A stretch of DNA of 64,000 nucleotides from Burkholderia cepacia ATCC 25416 (lineage in GTDB: Bacteria; Pseudomonadota; Gammaproteobacteria; Burkholderiales; Burkholderiaceae): NCBI RefSeq assembly GCF_001411495.1, contig NZ_CP012981.1, forward strand, positions 3,720,001 to 3,784,000. The letters are read 5' to 3'. Shown in pieces: positions 25,017 to 35,852 of this stretch. Position numbers and translations under genes: made by a program. Each line of letters begins with the position of its first letter. Positions within the stretch are counted from its first letter, which is position 1. The notes below the pieces were generated by a model. The model saw nothing but the letters and a program-made list of their open reading frames with translations, was not told the origin of the DNA and ran no database searches.

Positions 25017-25726
25017 TCGACCTCATCCAAGAATACTGGCGCAACTACCTCTACACCGACGGCTACCGCATCACCGGCGTCGCGATCACGCTGTGGCTGC
25101 TGGTCGTGTCGATCGGCCTCGGCTTCTGCCTGTCGGTGCCGCTCGCCGTCGCGCGCGTGTCGAAGAAGAAGTGGCTGTCGGGCGCCGTATGGCTCTACAC
25201 GTACGTGTTCCGCGGCACGCCGCTCTACGTGCAGCTGCTGCTCTGCTACACGGGCCTCTACAGCCTGCAGGCCGTGCGCGGCACGCCGATGCTCGACGCG
25301 TTCTTCCGCGACGGGATGCACTGCACGCTGCTCGCGTTCACGCTGAACACCTGCGCGTACACCACCGAGATCTTCGCGGGCGCGATCAAGGCGACGTCGT
25401 ACGGCGAGATCGAAGCCGCGCGTGCCTACGGGATGTCCACGTTCACGATGTATCGCCGCGTGATCCTGCCGTCGGCACTGCGCCGTGCGCTGCCGCTGTA
25501 CAGCAACGAAGTGATCCTGATGCTGCACGCGACCACCGTCGCCTTCACCGCGACCGTGCCGGACATCCTGAAGATCGCCCGCGACGTGAACTCGGCGACC
25601 TACATGTCGTTCCATGCGTTCGGCATCGCCGCCCTGCTCTACCTCGTGATCTCGTTCACGCTCGTGTGGCTGTTCCGCCAGGCCGAGCGTCGCTGGCTCG
25701 CGTATCTGCGCCCGCAAGGCAAGTAA
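25013..25726 (+). CDS. hisM: Amino-acid ABC transporter permease HisM-like
   Basis: This 237-residue protein starts at ATG overlapping hisQ by 4 nt. It has an N-terminal helix with ITGVAITLWLLVVSIGLGFCLSVPLAVARVS, a FRGTPLYVQLLL motif and an EAA loop EAARAYGMSTFTMYRRVILPSALRRALPLYSNEV. With HisQ it forms the heterodimeric inner-membrane pore. The hisP gene starts 18 nt downstream. Confidence 0.9.
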   Translation: MIDLIQEYWRNYLYTDGYRITGVAITLWLLVVSIGLGFCLSVPLAVARVSKKKWLSGAVWLYTYVFRGTPLYVQLLLCYTGLYSLQAVRGTPMLDAFFRDGMHCTLLAFTLNTCAYTTEIFAGAIKATSYGEIEAARAYGMSTFTMYRRVILPSALRRALPLYSNEVILMLHATTVAFTATVPDILKIARDVNSATYMSFHAFGIAALLYLVISFTLVWLFRQAERRWLAYLRPQGK

Positions 25727-25744
25727 GTTTTCGCAGGACTATTG

Positions 25745-26524
25745 ATGAATTCCCAGACTCAGAAGCTTTTCGTCGACGATCTGCACAAGCGATACGGCGA
25801 CAACGAAGTGCTCAAGGGCGTGTCGCTGAAGGCGAACTCGGGCGACGTGATCAGCGTGATCGGCTCGTCCGGCTCCGGCAAGAGCACGATGCTCCGCTGC
25901 ATCAACTTCCTCGAGCAGCCGAATGCGGGCCGAATCTTCGTCGACGGCGAGGAAGTGCGCACCGCGCTCGACAAGACGGGCGCGCTGCGCGCGGCCGATA
26001 CGAAGCAGCTGCAGCGCGTGCGCACCAAGCTGTCGATGGTGTTCCAGCACTTCAACCTCTGGTCGCACATGAACGTGATCGAGAACGTGATGGAAGCGCC
26101 CGTGAACGTGCTCGGCATCCCGAAGAAGGAAGCCGAGGAACGTGCGCGCGCGTATCTCGAGAAAGTCGGCCTCGCGCCGCGCGTCGAGAAGCAGTATCCG
26201 TCACACCTGTCGGGCGGCCAGCAGCAGCGTGTCGCGATTGCGCGCGCGCTGGCGATGCATCCGGACGTGATGCTGTTCGACGAACCGACGTCGGCCCTCG
26301 ACCCGGAACTGGTGGGTGAAGTGCTGAAGGTGATGCAGAAGCTCGCCGAGGAAGGCCGCACGATGATCGTCGTCACGCACGAGATGGGCTTCGCGCGCAA
26401 CGTGTCGAACCACGTGATGTTCCTGCACCAGGGCCGCGTCGAGGAAGAAGGCGTGCCGTCCGAGGTGTTTGCGAACCCGAAGAGCGAACGCCTGCGCGGG
26501 TTCCTGTCCGGCAGCCTCAAGTAA
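25745..26524 (+). CDS. hisP: Amino-acid ABC transporter ATP-binding protein HisP-like
   Basis: This 259-residue ATPase has Walker [10 protein letters not shown], a Q-loop [12 protein letters not shown], signature [15 protein letters not shown], Walker [15 protein letters not shown] and H-loop VTHEMGFA. It also has the HisP-specific insertion after Walker A ([19 protein letters not shown]), where other amino-acid ATPases are shorter, which supports HisP over GlnQ assignment. An in-frame TTG at 25742 is not needed. It is the last gene of the operon, with a strong terminator 25 nt downstream. Confidence 0.93.
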   Translation: MNSQTQKLFVDDLHKRYGDNEVLKGVSLKANSGDVISVIGSSGSGKSTMLRCINFLEQPNAGRIFVDGEEVRTALDKTGALRAADTKQLQRVRTKLSMVFQHFNLWSHMNVIENVMEAPVNVLGIPKKEAEERARAYLEKVGLAPRVEKQYPSHLSGGQQQRVAIARALAMHPDVMLFDEPTSALDPELVGEVLKVMQKLAEEGRTMIVVTHEMGFARNVSNHVMFLHQGRVEEEGVPSEVFANPKSERLRGFLSGSLK

Positions 26525-26548
26525 CGCGCACGAAACGCACGACGTTCG

Positions 26549-26580
26549 AACGGGCGCCTCGCGGCGCCCGTTTTGCGTTT
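26549..26580. terminator. Terminator of the hisJQMP operon
   Basis: A perfect 10-bp stem AACGGGCGCC (26549-26558) with GGCGCCCGTT (26563-26572), TCGC loop, then a T-rich tail. It lies between hisP and the convergent GNAT gene and can work in both directions. Confidence 0.88.
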
Positions 26581-26600
26581 ACGTGGCATTTAGGTGGCGT

Positions 26601-27098
26601 TCATGCGGCGCTCACCGGCGCGCTGTCGGCAAACGCGCGCAGTTCGTCGCCCGCGAGCCGGTAACGCACCCATTCGCTCTGCGGCGCCGCGCCGACGCTC
26701 TCGTAGAAGCGGATCGCCGGCTCGTTCCAGTCGAGCACGCTCCACTCGAAACGCCCGCAACCCGACTCGACCGCGATCCGCGCGAGCGCCTTCAGCAGCC
26801 GCAGCCCGGCGCCCGCGCCGCGAAAACGCGGCGACACGTACAGGTCCTCGAGATACAGCCCCTGCCGGGCGAGCCACGTCGAATACGAGAAGAAATACAC
26901 GGCGAAGCCGGCCGGCTCGCCGTCGACCTCGCAGATCAGCGCGCGCGCCGGCGATCCGTCGCCGAACAGGCTGCGCTCGAGCGACGCGGGCGTCGCGACC
27001 ACTTCGTGCTCCGCCTTCTCGTAGACGGCCAGTTCGGTAATGAAACGCAGGATCTGCGGCACGTCGGCGACGGTGGCGGAACGAATGTCGATTTGCAC
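26601..27098 (-). CDS. GNAT-family N-acetyltransferase
   Basis: This 165-residue protein starts at GTG 27098, preceded by GGAGGA at good spacing. It has the GNAT fold: N-terminal IRSATVADVPQILRFI, a central GFAVYFFSYSTWLARQGLYLEDLYVSPRFRG strand, and the acetyl-CoA pyrophosphate loop RFRGAGAGLRLLKALA (R-x-x-G-x-G/A pattern), closing with a WNEPAIRFYESVGA motif B. The LYLEDLYVSP sequence is typical of the spermidine/diamine acetyltransferase-like branch, but the substrate is unknown. It is divergent from a LysR gene 133 nt away, which may control it. Confidence 0.9.
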   Translation of the reverse strand: MQIDIRSATVADVPQILRFITELAVYEKAEHEVVATPASLERSLFGDGSPARALICEVDGEPAGFAVYFFSYSTWLARQGLYLEDLYVSPRFRGAGAGLRLLKALARIAVESGCGRFEWSVLDWNEPAIRFYESVGAAPQSEWVRYRLAGDELRAFADSAPVSAA

Positions 27099-27231
27099 GG
27101 GATGAGCCCTCCTCCGGCCCGGACTTGAAACGGAAAGCGGCGCCGCGCAGCCGCGCTGGCGCCAATCAGATCGTCATGCTACGTTCACGCGGCGCCTGCA
27201 GGAAGTGCAGGTTTTTCATCGTGACCTGAAC

Positions 27232-28158
27232 ATGATGCATCCCGATCTGCGCCGTCTCGACCTGAACCTGCTGCTCGTGTTCGACGCGCTGTACCGCCAC
27301 CGGTCCGTCGCCGCGGCCGCGCACGAGCTTGCATTGAGCCCGTCCGCGCTGAGCCACGCGCTCGCGCGGCTGCGCGACGCGATCGGCGATGCCCTGTTCG
27401 TGCGCCTCGGCAACGAGATGCAGCCGACCGTGCGCGCCGACGACATCGCCACCTGGGCCGGCGACGCGCTCGACGCGATGTCGAAGGGGCTTGCCCGCGC
27501 GCGCCGCTTCGATCCCGCGCAAAGCGACCGCACGTTCGTGTTCGCGGCGACCGACTACACGGCATTCGCCGTGCTGCCGGCGTTTCTCGCGCGCATCCAG
27601 CAGGTCGCGCCGCGGTTGCGGATCCGCGTCGTGCATTCCGACCGGAAGATTTCCGTCGACGAACTCGCGGCCGGCCGCATCGATTTCGCGCTCGGCTACC
27701 ACGAGGAATCGGCGGCCGACGCGCCGGGCATCGAGGACTTCGACTGGTTCTCCGACGACTACGTCGTCATCGCGAGCGCCGCGCATCCGGACGTCCGCCG
27801 GCGGCTCACGCTCGACCAGTACTTGGCGGCACGCCACGTGGTCGTCACGCCGTGGAACGAGTCGCGCGGCGTCGTCGACCACGTGCTCGACCGGCTCGGC
27901 CTCGCACGGCAAGTCGCCGTGCAGTTGCCGACCGTGCTGGCCGCGCCGTTCGTGATTGCGGAATCCGCGCTGCTGATGACCGTGCCGAACCGCGCCGCGC
28001 AGGCGCTGCGGCACGCGGCGCCGATCCGCATCTTTCCGGCGCCGTTCGAGATCCCGCGCTACACCGTGAAGGTCTACTCGCACGCGAAGCACGCGCGCAC
28101 CGATGCGCATCGCTGGATTCGCACGCAGTTGCTCGAAGCGAGGCCGGAGCCTGCCTGA
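27232..28158 (+). CDS. LysR-family transcriptional regulator
   Basis: About 308 residues. The N-terminal winged HTH (residues about 8-66: LDLNLLLVFDALYRHRSVAAAAHELALSPSALSHALARLRDAIGDALFVR) is canonical, followed by a periplasmic-binding-like effector domain (about 95-300). Start is one of two adjacent ATGs (27232 or 27235). The divergent orientation to the GNAT gene suggests control of that gene and of itself. A porin gene lies downstream on the same strand, with a 560-nt region between, so regulation of the porin cannot be excluded. Confidence 0.92.
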   Translation: MMHPDLRRLDLNLLLVFDALYRHRSVAAAAHELALSPSALSHALARLRDAIGDALFVRLGNEMQPTVRADDIATWAGDALDAMSKGLARARRFDPAQSDRTFVFAATDYTAFAVLPAFLARIQQVAPRLRIRVVHSDRKISVDELAAGRIDFALGYHEESAADAPGIEDFDWFSDDYVVIASAAHPDVRRRLTLDQYLAARHVVVTPWNESRGVVDHVLDRLGLARQVAVQLPTVLAAPFVIAESALLMTVPNRAAQALRHAAPIRIFPAPFEIPRYTVKVYSHAKHARTDAHRWIRTQLLEARPEPA

Positions 28159-28345
28159 CCGGAGCGCGCCGGCGCACCGCGTCGCGCGTTGCCGTGCCAG
28201 CGCGACAGGCACGGGCCGGCGACGTCCGGTGCCCGCCCAATCATTACGAAATACTTACCAATTCCTCTTGTATGGCGCTTACGCCCGCGCCCCCTGCAAC
28301 GTCAATAGTGGCAATCCTTGATCCATGTTTGCGAAAGCCGTGTCT

Positions 28346-28366
28346 CCCTTGTGGGACAAGGGTTTT
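28346..28366 (+). terminator. Short Rho-independent-type hairpin
   Basis: Stem CCCTTGT (28346-28352) with ACAAGGG (28356-28362), GGG loop, then TTTT. It ends either the lysR transcript or a small RNA starting near 28230; sequence alone cannot decide. Confidence 0.5.
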
Positions 28367-28623
28367 CCGTTAATTGCAAACCCTCGGCGCACCTGTTGCC
28401 CACCGTGTTGCATGGCAATTTGGCGACAGGTGTTAGTCAAACAACGATTTCCATCGCCACAAAATTGTATTTTTGCTAAATTAGTAACCAAAGTAGCAAA
28501 ACGAAGTTCGTGAAATGTAGTTTAGCTTCACGACACTACAAGGAGACCCCGCAGGCCGACCCGGCTGCGCGGGACCGCTCAACGGTTTTCCGTCCGCTTG
28601 CCCGCGTGCTGCGCTTACCGGCC

Positions 28624-28688
28624 CTGCACGAGGTCTCCCTGGTTATCCCGCTTTTGCCCGGCGCTCGCGCTCCGGGCATCTCGTGCAG
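28624..28688 (+). promoter_or_regulatory. Nested stem-loop in the porin leader
   Basis: Outer perfect 9-bp stem CTGCACGAG (28624-28632) with CTCGTGCAG (28680-28688) encloses an inner 7-bp stem TGCCCGG (28655-28661) with CCGGGCA (28672-28678). It ends 36 nt before the porin ATG at 28725, close to the ribosome site GGAGGAG (28716-28721), so it could affect translation or mRNA stability. Confidence 0.55.
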
Positions 28689-28724
28689 TCTGGGTTGACT
28701 TTTTGACAGGGTATGGAGGAGATG

Positions 28725-29801
28725 ATGAAGAAAGCTTTGGTCGCGGCCGCGCTGATGGCTGCTGGGGTGGTGACGGCGCACGCGCAGAGCAGCGTCACGC
28801 TGTATGGTCGCCTGGATGCCGGCCTCGAGTACCTGAACGGCCTGCAAAACGGCCACCAGGTGCGCGCGGAAAGCGGCGACTGGGGCACCAGCCTGTGGGG
28901 CTTGAAGGGCACCGAAGACATCGGCGGCGGCAACAAGATCCTGTTCCACCTCGAAGGTGCGTTCAACACGATGACGGGCGGCTTCAGCGGCTCGATCTGG
29001 GATCGTTATGCGACGGTCGGTATCTCGAACGACCGCTACGGTACGCTGCTGCTGGGTCGTGAACTCGCGATCGCCAACGGCGTGTGGGACTTCGACCCGT
29101 TCGGCCAGTCGGCCTGGTCGACGGCCTCGCTGGTGCGCGGCCGCAACTGGAACAAGACCAGCAACAACGTGTCGTACCAGTCGCCGCAGTTCTACGGCCT
29201 CGACTTCTACGGCCAGTTCTCGTTCTCCAACTCGACCAGCTTCAACGGCAACACGACGGCCGGCCAACCGGGCCGTGCAGCCGGCGCACAGGTCACCTAT
29301 ACGAATTCGCTGTTCCAGTTGCGCGGCATCTACGACGAAACGCGCGACAGCAACGGCCGCTTCTCGGACGTGTTCAACTACTCGCGTGAATACTTCGCGG
29401 GCGTGAACGTGTTCCTCGGCCAGTTCAAGGTTCAGGCCGCTTACCAGGCCTCGCGCGCGGACGGCAGCGGCGGCCCGGCAGTGAACGCCGGCGTGACGGG
29501 CACCCAGCAGGTCTGGGGCGGCGTAACGTGGCAGGCAACGCCGGCAGCGGCGCTGATCGCGGCCGTGTATCACGTGAACGCGAACCACGGCGGCGGCAAC
29601 GCGAACATCTACACCGTCGGCGGCTCGTACAACATCTCGAAGCGCACGCTGTTCGACCTGCAGGTCGCGACGGTGCGCAACAGCAAGAACGCCAACTTCG
29701 GCCTGAACGCGAACGGCGCCGGTACGGCCGTGTCGACGGGCAACCCGAATCCGGGCGGCAGCCAGACCGGCGTCTACGCCGGCATCCAGCACCTGTTCTG
29801 A
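28725..29801 (+). CDS. Gram-negative porin (Burkholderia general porin family)
   Basis: This 358-residue outer-membrane protein has a signal peptide of about 21 residues ending AHA-Q. The mature protein starts with the porin hallmark SSVTLYGRLDAGLEYLN and closes with a C-terminal strand VYAGIQHLF ending in Phe, required for barrel assembly. Alternating beta-strand pattern and Gly/Asn-rich turns fit a 16-stranded trimeric porin. The start MKKALVAAAL at 28725 has GGAGGAG 3-5 nt upstream; in-frame ATGs at 28713 and 28722 are alternatives. It is monocistronic, with a terminator 60 nt downstream and a structured leader upstream. Confidence 0.94.
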   Translation: MKKALVAAALMAAGVVTAHAQSSVTLYGRLDAGLEYLNGLQNGHQVRAESGDWGTSLWGLKGTEDIGGGNKILFHLEGAFNTMTGGFSGSIWDRYATVGISNDRYGTLLLGRELAIANGVWDFDPFGQSAWSTASLVRGRNWNKTSNNVSYQSPQFYGLDFYGQFSFSNSTSFNGNTTAGQPGRAAGAQVTYTNSLFQLRGIYDETRDSNGRFSDVFNYSREYFAGVNVFLGQFKVQAAYQASRADGSGGPAVNAGVTGTQQVWGGVTWQATPAAALIAAVYHVNANHGGGNANIYTVGGSYNISKRTLFDLQVATVRNSKNANFGLNANGAGTAVSTGNPNPGGSQTGVYAGIQHLF

Positions 29802-29861
29802 TCAGGCGCCGTCAAAGAACGATTCGGCAACACTTTCCACGCTGCTGCGAGAGGCGCGTAT

Positions 29862-29897
29862 CGGTGCGGTACCCAACCGGGTATCGCACCGTTTTTT
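29862..29897 (+). terminator. Rho-independent terminator of the porin gene
   Basis: A 13-bp stem (29862-29874 with 29879-29891; one G-U pair) with an AACC loop and six T residues. Strong. Confidence 0.92.
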
Positions 29898-29937
29898 ATT
29901 GGCGGGGCCTGAAACGGCCCGCTGACGAATACGGCGC

Positions 29938-32069
<2,132 letters not shown>

Positions 32070-32180
32070 GGCGGGATTGGCGCAGCCCGGCGGCGCGCCC
32101 TGAACGGCTGACGAAATCGTCCCGGTGCGGGCCCGCGCAGGCCCTCGCATCCGGCGACACAGAACGGTACGGATTCACGC

Positions 32181-33359
32181 TTGAAACACGAACGCATCGA
32201 TTATCGCACGGGCATCCTGTCGTCCCCCGCGGAGGTGCCGGCCGACGAATGGAACGCGCTGCTCGCCCGCGACGCGCAGCCGACGCCCTTCCTGCGCCAC
32301 GAATTCCTCGACGCGCTGCACGTCGCGCGCTGCGCGGTCGACGATACCGGCTGGTCGCCGCATTTCGTCACGCTGACCGACGAGCGCACCGGCCGCCTCG
32401 CGGCCGCCGCCCCCGTCTACGCGAAGCAGCATTCGTACGGCGAATACGTGTTCGACTGGGCCTGGGCCGACGCGTACCAGCGCAACGACCTGCCCTACTA
32501 CCCGAAGCTGCTGTGCGCGGTGCCGTTCACGCCCGTGCAGGGCACGCGCCTGCTCGCGGCCGACGACGATGCGCGCCGCCGGCTCGCGGCCACGCTGCTC
32601 GCATTCGCCGAGCAGAGCGACGTGTCGTCGCTGCACGTGCTGTTCCCGACCGGCGACGAAGCGGCGCTCCTCGAATCGATGGGCATGATGCTGCGCGAAG
32701 GCGTGCAGTTCCACTGGATCAACGACGGCTACCGCCACTTCGACGATTTCCTCGGCACGCTCGAGCAGAAGAAGCGCAAGAACATCCGCGCGGAGCGGCG
32801 CAAGGTGCACGAGGCGGGCGTGACGTTCCGGCGGCTGACCGGCGACCGGATCACCGACGCCGACTGGCGCTTCTTCTCGCGCTGCTACCGGCAGACCTAT
32901 CGCGAACACTATTCGAGCCCGTACCTGAACCTCGACTTCTTCCGCACGATCGGTGCGACGATGCCCGAGAACCTGCTGCTCGTGATCGCGGAAGCCGGCG
33001 GCCAGCCGATCGCGAGCGCACTCGCCGTCTACCGGCGCGGCGAGAACGGCGGCGGCACGCTGTACGGCCGCTACTGGGGAGCGGTCGAGCACGTGCCGTG
33101 CCTGCATTTCGAAACGGCCTACTACCAGCTGCTCGAATTCTGCATCGAGGCCGGGCTCGACACGTTCGAAGGCGGCGCGCAGGGCGAACACAAGCTCGCA
33201 CGCGGCTTCCTGCCGACCGTCACGCACTCCGCGCACTGGCTCGCGCACCCGGCATTCTCCGACGCCGTCGCGCGCTTTCTCGAACGCGAGACCGAGCATA
33301 TCCACGCGTACGTCGACGAATTGCGCGAACACGATCCGTTCCGGCGCGGCGCCGGGTAA
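32181..33359 (+). CDS. FemAB/GNAT-like acyltransferase family protein (COG3146-type)
   Basis: This 392-residue protein starts at TTG 32181; no ATG or strong ribosome site is near. Segments QPTPFLRHEFLDAL, YVFDWAWADAYQRNDLPYYPKL, EQKKRKNIRAERRK and TFEGGAQGEHKLARGFLP identify the COG3146 peptidogalycan-type family with two GNAT-like (FemAB-fold) domains. Related proteins attach amino acids or acyl groups; the substrate is unknown. No signal peptide or membrane segment. It is divergent from nadE. Confidence 0.87.
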   Translation: MKHERIDYRTGILSSPAEVPADEWNALLARDAQPTPFLRHEFLDALHVARCAVDDTGWSPHFVTLTDERTGRLAAAAPVYAKQHSYGEYVFDWAWADAYQRNDLPYYPKLLCAVPFTPVQGTRLLAADDDARRRLAATLLAFAEQSDVSSLHVLFPTGDEAALLESMGMMLREGVQFHWINDGYRHFDDFLGTLEQKKRKNIRAERRKVHEAGVTFRRLTGDRITDADWRFFSRCYRQTYREHYSSPYLNLDFFRTIGATMPENLLLVIAEAGGQPIASALAVYRRGENGGGTLYGRYWGAVEHVPCLHFETAYYQLLEFCIEAGLDTFEGGAQGEHKLARGFLPTVTHSAHWLAHPAFSDAVARFLERETEHIHAYVDELREHDPFRRGAG

Positions 33360-33444
33360 CGACTGCGCGCCGGAACGTGCCGGTACGTACCGGAATGCGG
33401 CGAGACCACGACCGGCCTCGCCGCGTGCCGCGCGGCCGCCCGGC

Positions 33445-35703
33445 TCAGTGCGCGGCGAGCGTCACCGTCGTCGACTGCGCCTGCGGGTCACGCGACGAAG
33501 CCGCCGCCGACAGCCCGTAGCTGCCCGCGGCGATCCGCCACGCATGCGCATTCGCATCCCACACCGCGAAGCGCTGAGCCGGGACCGCAACGCTGACGGT
33601 ACGCGCCTCGCCCGGCTGCAGCGCGACCTTGGTCCAGCCGACGAGGCGCTTCGGCGGTTCGCCGAGCGACGCGGGCAGTGCCGCGTAGATCTGCACCGTC
33701 TGCGCGCCGGCCCGCGCGCCGGTGTTCGTCACCGTCACGCCGACCGTCACGTTGCCTGCCGCATCGGCCCGCGCAGACATCGCCGACAACGCATACGTCG
33801 TGTACGACAGCCCGTAGCCGAACGGGAACAGCGGCTCGATCGCCTTCGCGTCGAACCAGCGATAGCCGTACGCGAGCCCTTCCGTGTAGACGGTCTGCGT
33901 GCGCGACGGATCGATCGCCGGCTGCGGCAGGTCGGCCTCCTGCTTCGGGAACGTCAGCGGCAGCCGGCCCGACGGGTTCGCATCGCCGAACAGCAGATCG
34001 GCGATCGCCTGGCCGCCCTGCGCGCCGGGATACCACGCTTCGAGCACGCCATGCACGTTCGCGAGCCACGGCATCAGCACGGGGCTGCCGTTCTCGAGCA
34101 CGACGATCACGCGCTTCGCCTTCGCCGCGACCGCCGCGATCAGCGCGTTCTGGTCGTATTGCTGGTTGTACGGATCAGCCTTCGCATCGGGCAGCGACAG
34201 GCTCGCGAGGTCGAGCCCTTCCGTCTGCCACTGCGTCGCGAACACGATCGCGACATCGGCCTGCGCGGCCGCGCTCGCCGCGGCATTCGCGTCGGTTCCG
34301 TCGAGGTAGCTGACCGCCGCGTTCGGCGCCTTCGCGCGAATCGCCGCGAGCGGCGCGGACTTGTACCACGTCGCACAGCCGCCGAACAGCGTGTCGGCGG
34401 GTTGCTGGCAAGTCATCACCGCATTGCCGTCGATCGCCGGCACCGCGCCCGAGCCGCCGCCCGACAGCACGCCCGCGTCCGCATGCCCGCCGATCACGAC
34501 GACCGACTTCAGCGCGCCGGCCGCCAGCGGCAGCACGGGCTGCGCATCGCCGGGCGCGGCCGCGTTCTTCAGCAGCACCGCGGATTGCCGCGCGATCGCG
34601 AGCGCATCGGCGTTGCCGGCCGCTTCGTCGATCGCGCCGCCCGGCTTCGGCGGTGCGTCCATCACGCCGATGCGGATCAGCGTGCGCAGCTTGCGCTGCA
34701 CCATGTCGTTCAGCCGCGCGGCCGACACGCTGCCGGCCTGCAGCGCCGCACGCAGCTTCGTGTTGAAGAACGAGCCGAGCGGCGCGTTGTTGTCGTCCGC
34801 CGCGCCCGGCTCCTCCTCGTCGAGCCCCGCCTGCACGGCCGCGACTGTCGAATGCGTCGCGCCCCAGTCGGACTGCACGACGCCCTTGAAGCCCCATTCG
34901 TTCTTCAGCACCGTGGTCAGCAGATACGGGTTCTCGCACGCGTACACGCCGTTCAGCTTGTTGTACGAGCACATCACGTTGCCCGGCTGGCCATCCTTCA
35001 CGCCGATCTCGAACGCGAGCAGTTCGGCCTCGCGCATGGTCCGCTCGTCGACGACCGAATCGATCGTCATCCGGTTGCTTTCCTGGTCGTTGAACGCGAA
35101 ATGCTTGATCGTCGCGATCACCTTCTGCGCCTGCGTCGCCTGCGTGCGCGCGGCACTCAGCGTACCCGCGAGCACCGGATCCTCGCCCATGTATTCGAAC
35201 GTGCGGCCGTTGCGCGGCTCGCGCGCGAGGTTCACGCCGCCGCCGAGCCCTTCCGCAAACCCGAGCGCACGCAGTTCGAGCGCGATGCGCGTGCCGTAGG
35301 TGCCGGCGAGCGCCGGGTCCCACGTTGCCGCGAGCGCGACCGGTGCGGGCAGCGCGGTCACGCGCGCGTTCTTCACGTTCACGCCGCCCGCCGAATCGGC
35401 GCTGCTGACGGCCGGAATGCCGAGCCGCGGCACGCCCGGGATGTAGCTCGCGCCATTGAGTGCGTCGGCCGGGAACGGGCCGCCCAGGTCGAGCGCCGGC
35501 AGGCCCGTGCCGTGCACGAGCTGCAGTTTCTCGTCGGTCGTCAGTTGCGCGACGAGCGCGGCCGCGCGCTGGTCGGCCGCGGCATCGGGGTCGGGCGGCG
35601 CGGCCGGACCCGCGTGGATGTCGTCGCCGCCGCACGACGCGAGCAGCACCGTGAGCGCGCACGCGGACGCAATCGTCGAACACCGGAACAGCGAAGTTTT
35701 CAT
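33445..35703 (-). CDS. Glycoside hydrolase family 3 beta-glucosidase-like lipoprotein
   Basis: This 752-residue protein has lipobox LLASC (Cys24 region), so it is exported and probably anchored to a membrane. GH3 N-terminal TIM barrel follows (residues about 60-350) with LAREPRNGRTFEYMGEDP, KHFAFNDQESNR and catalytic Asp in VVQSDWGATHST. Then comes GH3 C-terminal domain (about 400-620), ending LPFTFP-like GRLPLTFPKQEADLP, and an FnIII-like C-terminal domain (about 660-740, VTVTNTGARAGAQTVQIYAA). Such enzymes release glucose or xylose from oligosaccharides. RBS AGGAGGATCA. It is divergent from the AraC regulator at 35853. Confidence 0.93.
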   Translation of the reverse strand: MKTSLFRCSTIASACALTVLLASCGGDDIHAGPAAPPDPDAAADQRAAALVAQLTTDEKLQLVHGTGLPALDLGGPFPADALNGASYIPGVPRLGIPAVSSADSAGGVNVKNARVTALPAPVALAATWDPALAGTYGTRIALELRALGFAEGLGGGVNLAREPRNGRTFEYMGEDPVLAGTLSAARTQATQAQKVIATIKHFAFNDQESNRMTIDSVVDERTMREAELLAFEIGVKDGQPGNVMCSYNKLNGVYACENPYLLTTVLKNEWGFKGVVQSDWGATHSTVAAVQAGLDEEEPGAADDNNAPLGSFFNTKLRAALQAGSVSAARLNDMVQRKLRTLIRIGVMDAPPKPGGAIDEAAGNADALAIARQSAVLLKNAAAPGDAQPVLPLAAGALKSVVVIGGHADAGVLSGGGSGAVPAIDGNAVMTCQQPADTLFGGCATWYKSAPLAAIRAKAPNAAVSYLDGTDANAAASAAAQADVAIVFATQWQTEGLDLASLSLPDAKADPYNQQYDQNALIAAVAAKAKRVIVVLENGSPVLMPWLANVHGVLEAWYPGAQGGQAIADLLFGDANPSGRLPLTFPKQEADLPQPAIDPSRTQTVYTEGLAYGYRWFDAKAIEPLFPFGYGLSYTTYALSAMSARADAAGNVTVGVTVTNTGARAGAQTVQIYAALPASLGEPPKRLVGWTKVALQPGEARTVSVAVPAQRFAVWDANAHAWRIAAGSYGLSAAASSRDPQAQSTTVTLAAH

Positions 35704-35852
35704 TGATCCTCCTGAATCGTTCTGTTGTACTTGTCGCCACACTCCAGCGTCCGAGTCTAAAAATTGACCGGTCACCACGCTTGACCGGCAGGAGCATGCG
35801 TTGACCTCTCGCAGCGGGGACAAACCCGAACGGCATGACGAAGGGGACAGAC

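Larger units (their letters stand above)
28159..28724. other. Long regulatory region upstream of the porin
   Basis: A 566-nt gene-free stretch. It holds: a 7-bp hairpin plus TTTT (28346-28366), possibly the terminator of lysR or of a small RNA; a markedly A/T-rich promoter-like segment at about 28465-28515 in an otherwise GC-rich window; and a strong nested stem-loop (28624-28688) just before the porin. Short open frames at 28325-28513 and 28510-28698 lack convincing ribosome sites and coding character. Confidence 0.6.

Noticed and set aside
28510..28698. A 62-codon plus-strand frame just before the porin
   Set aside because: It spans the nested stem-loop, has no ribosome site and no protein-like composition.
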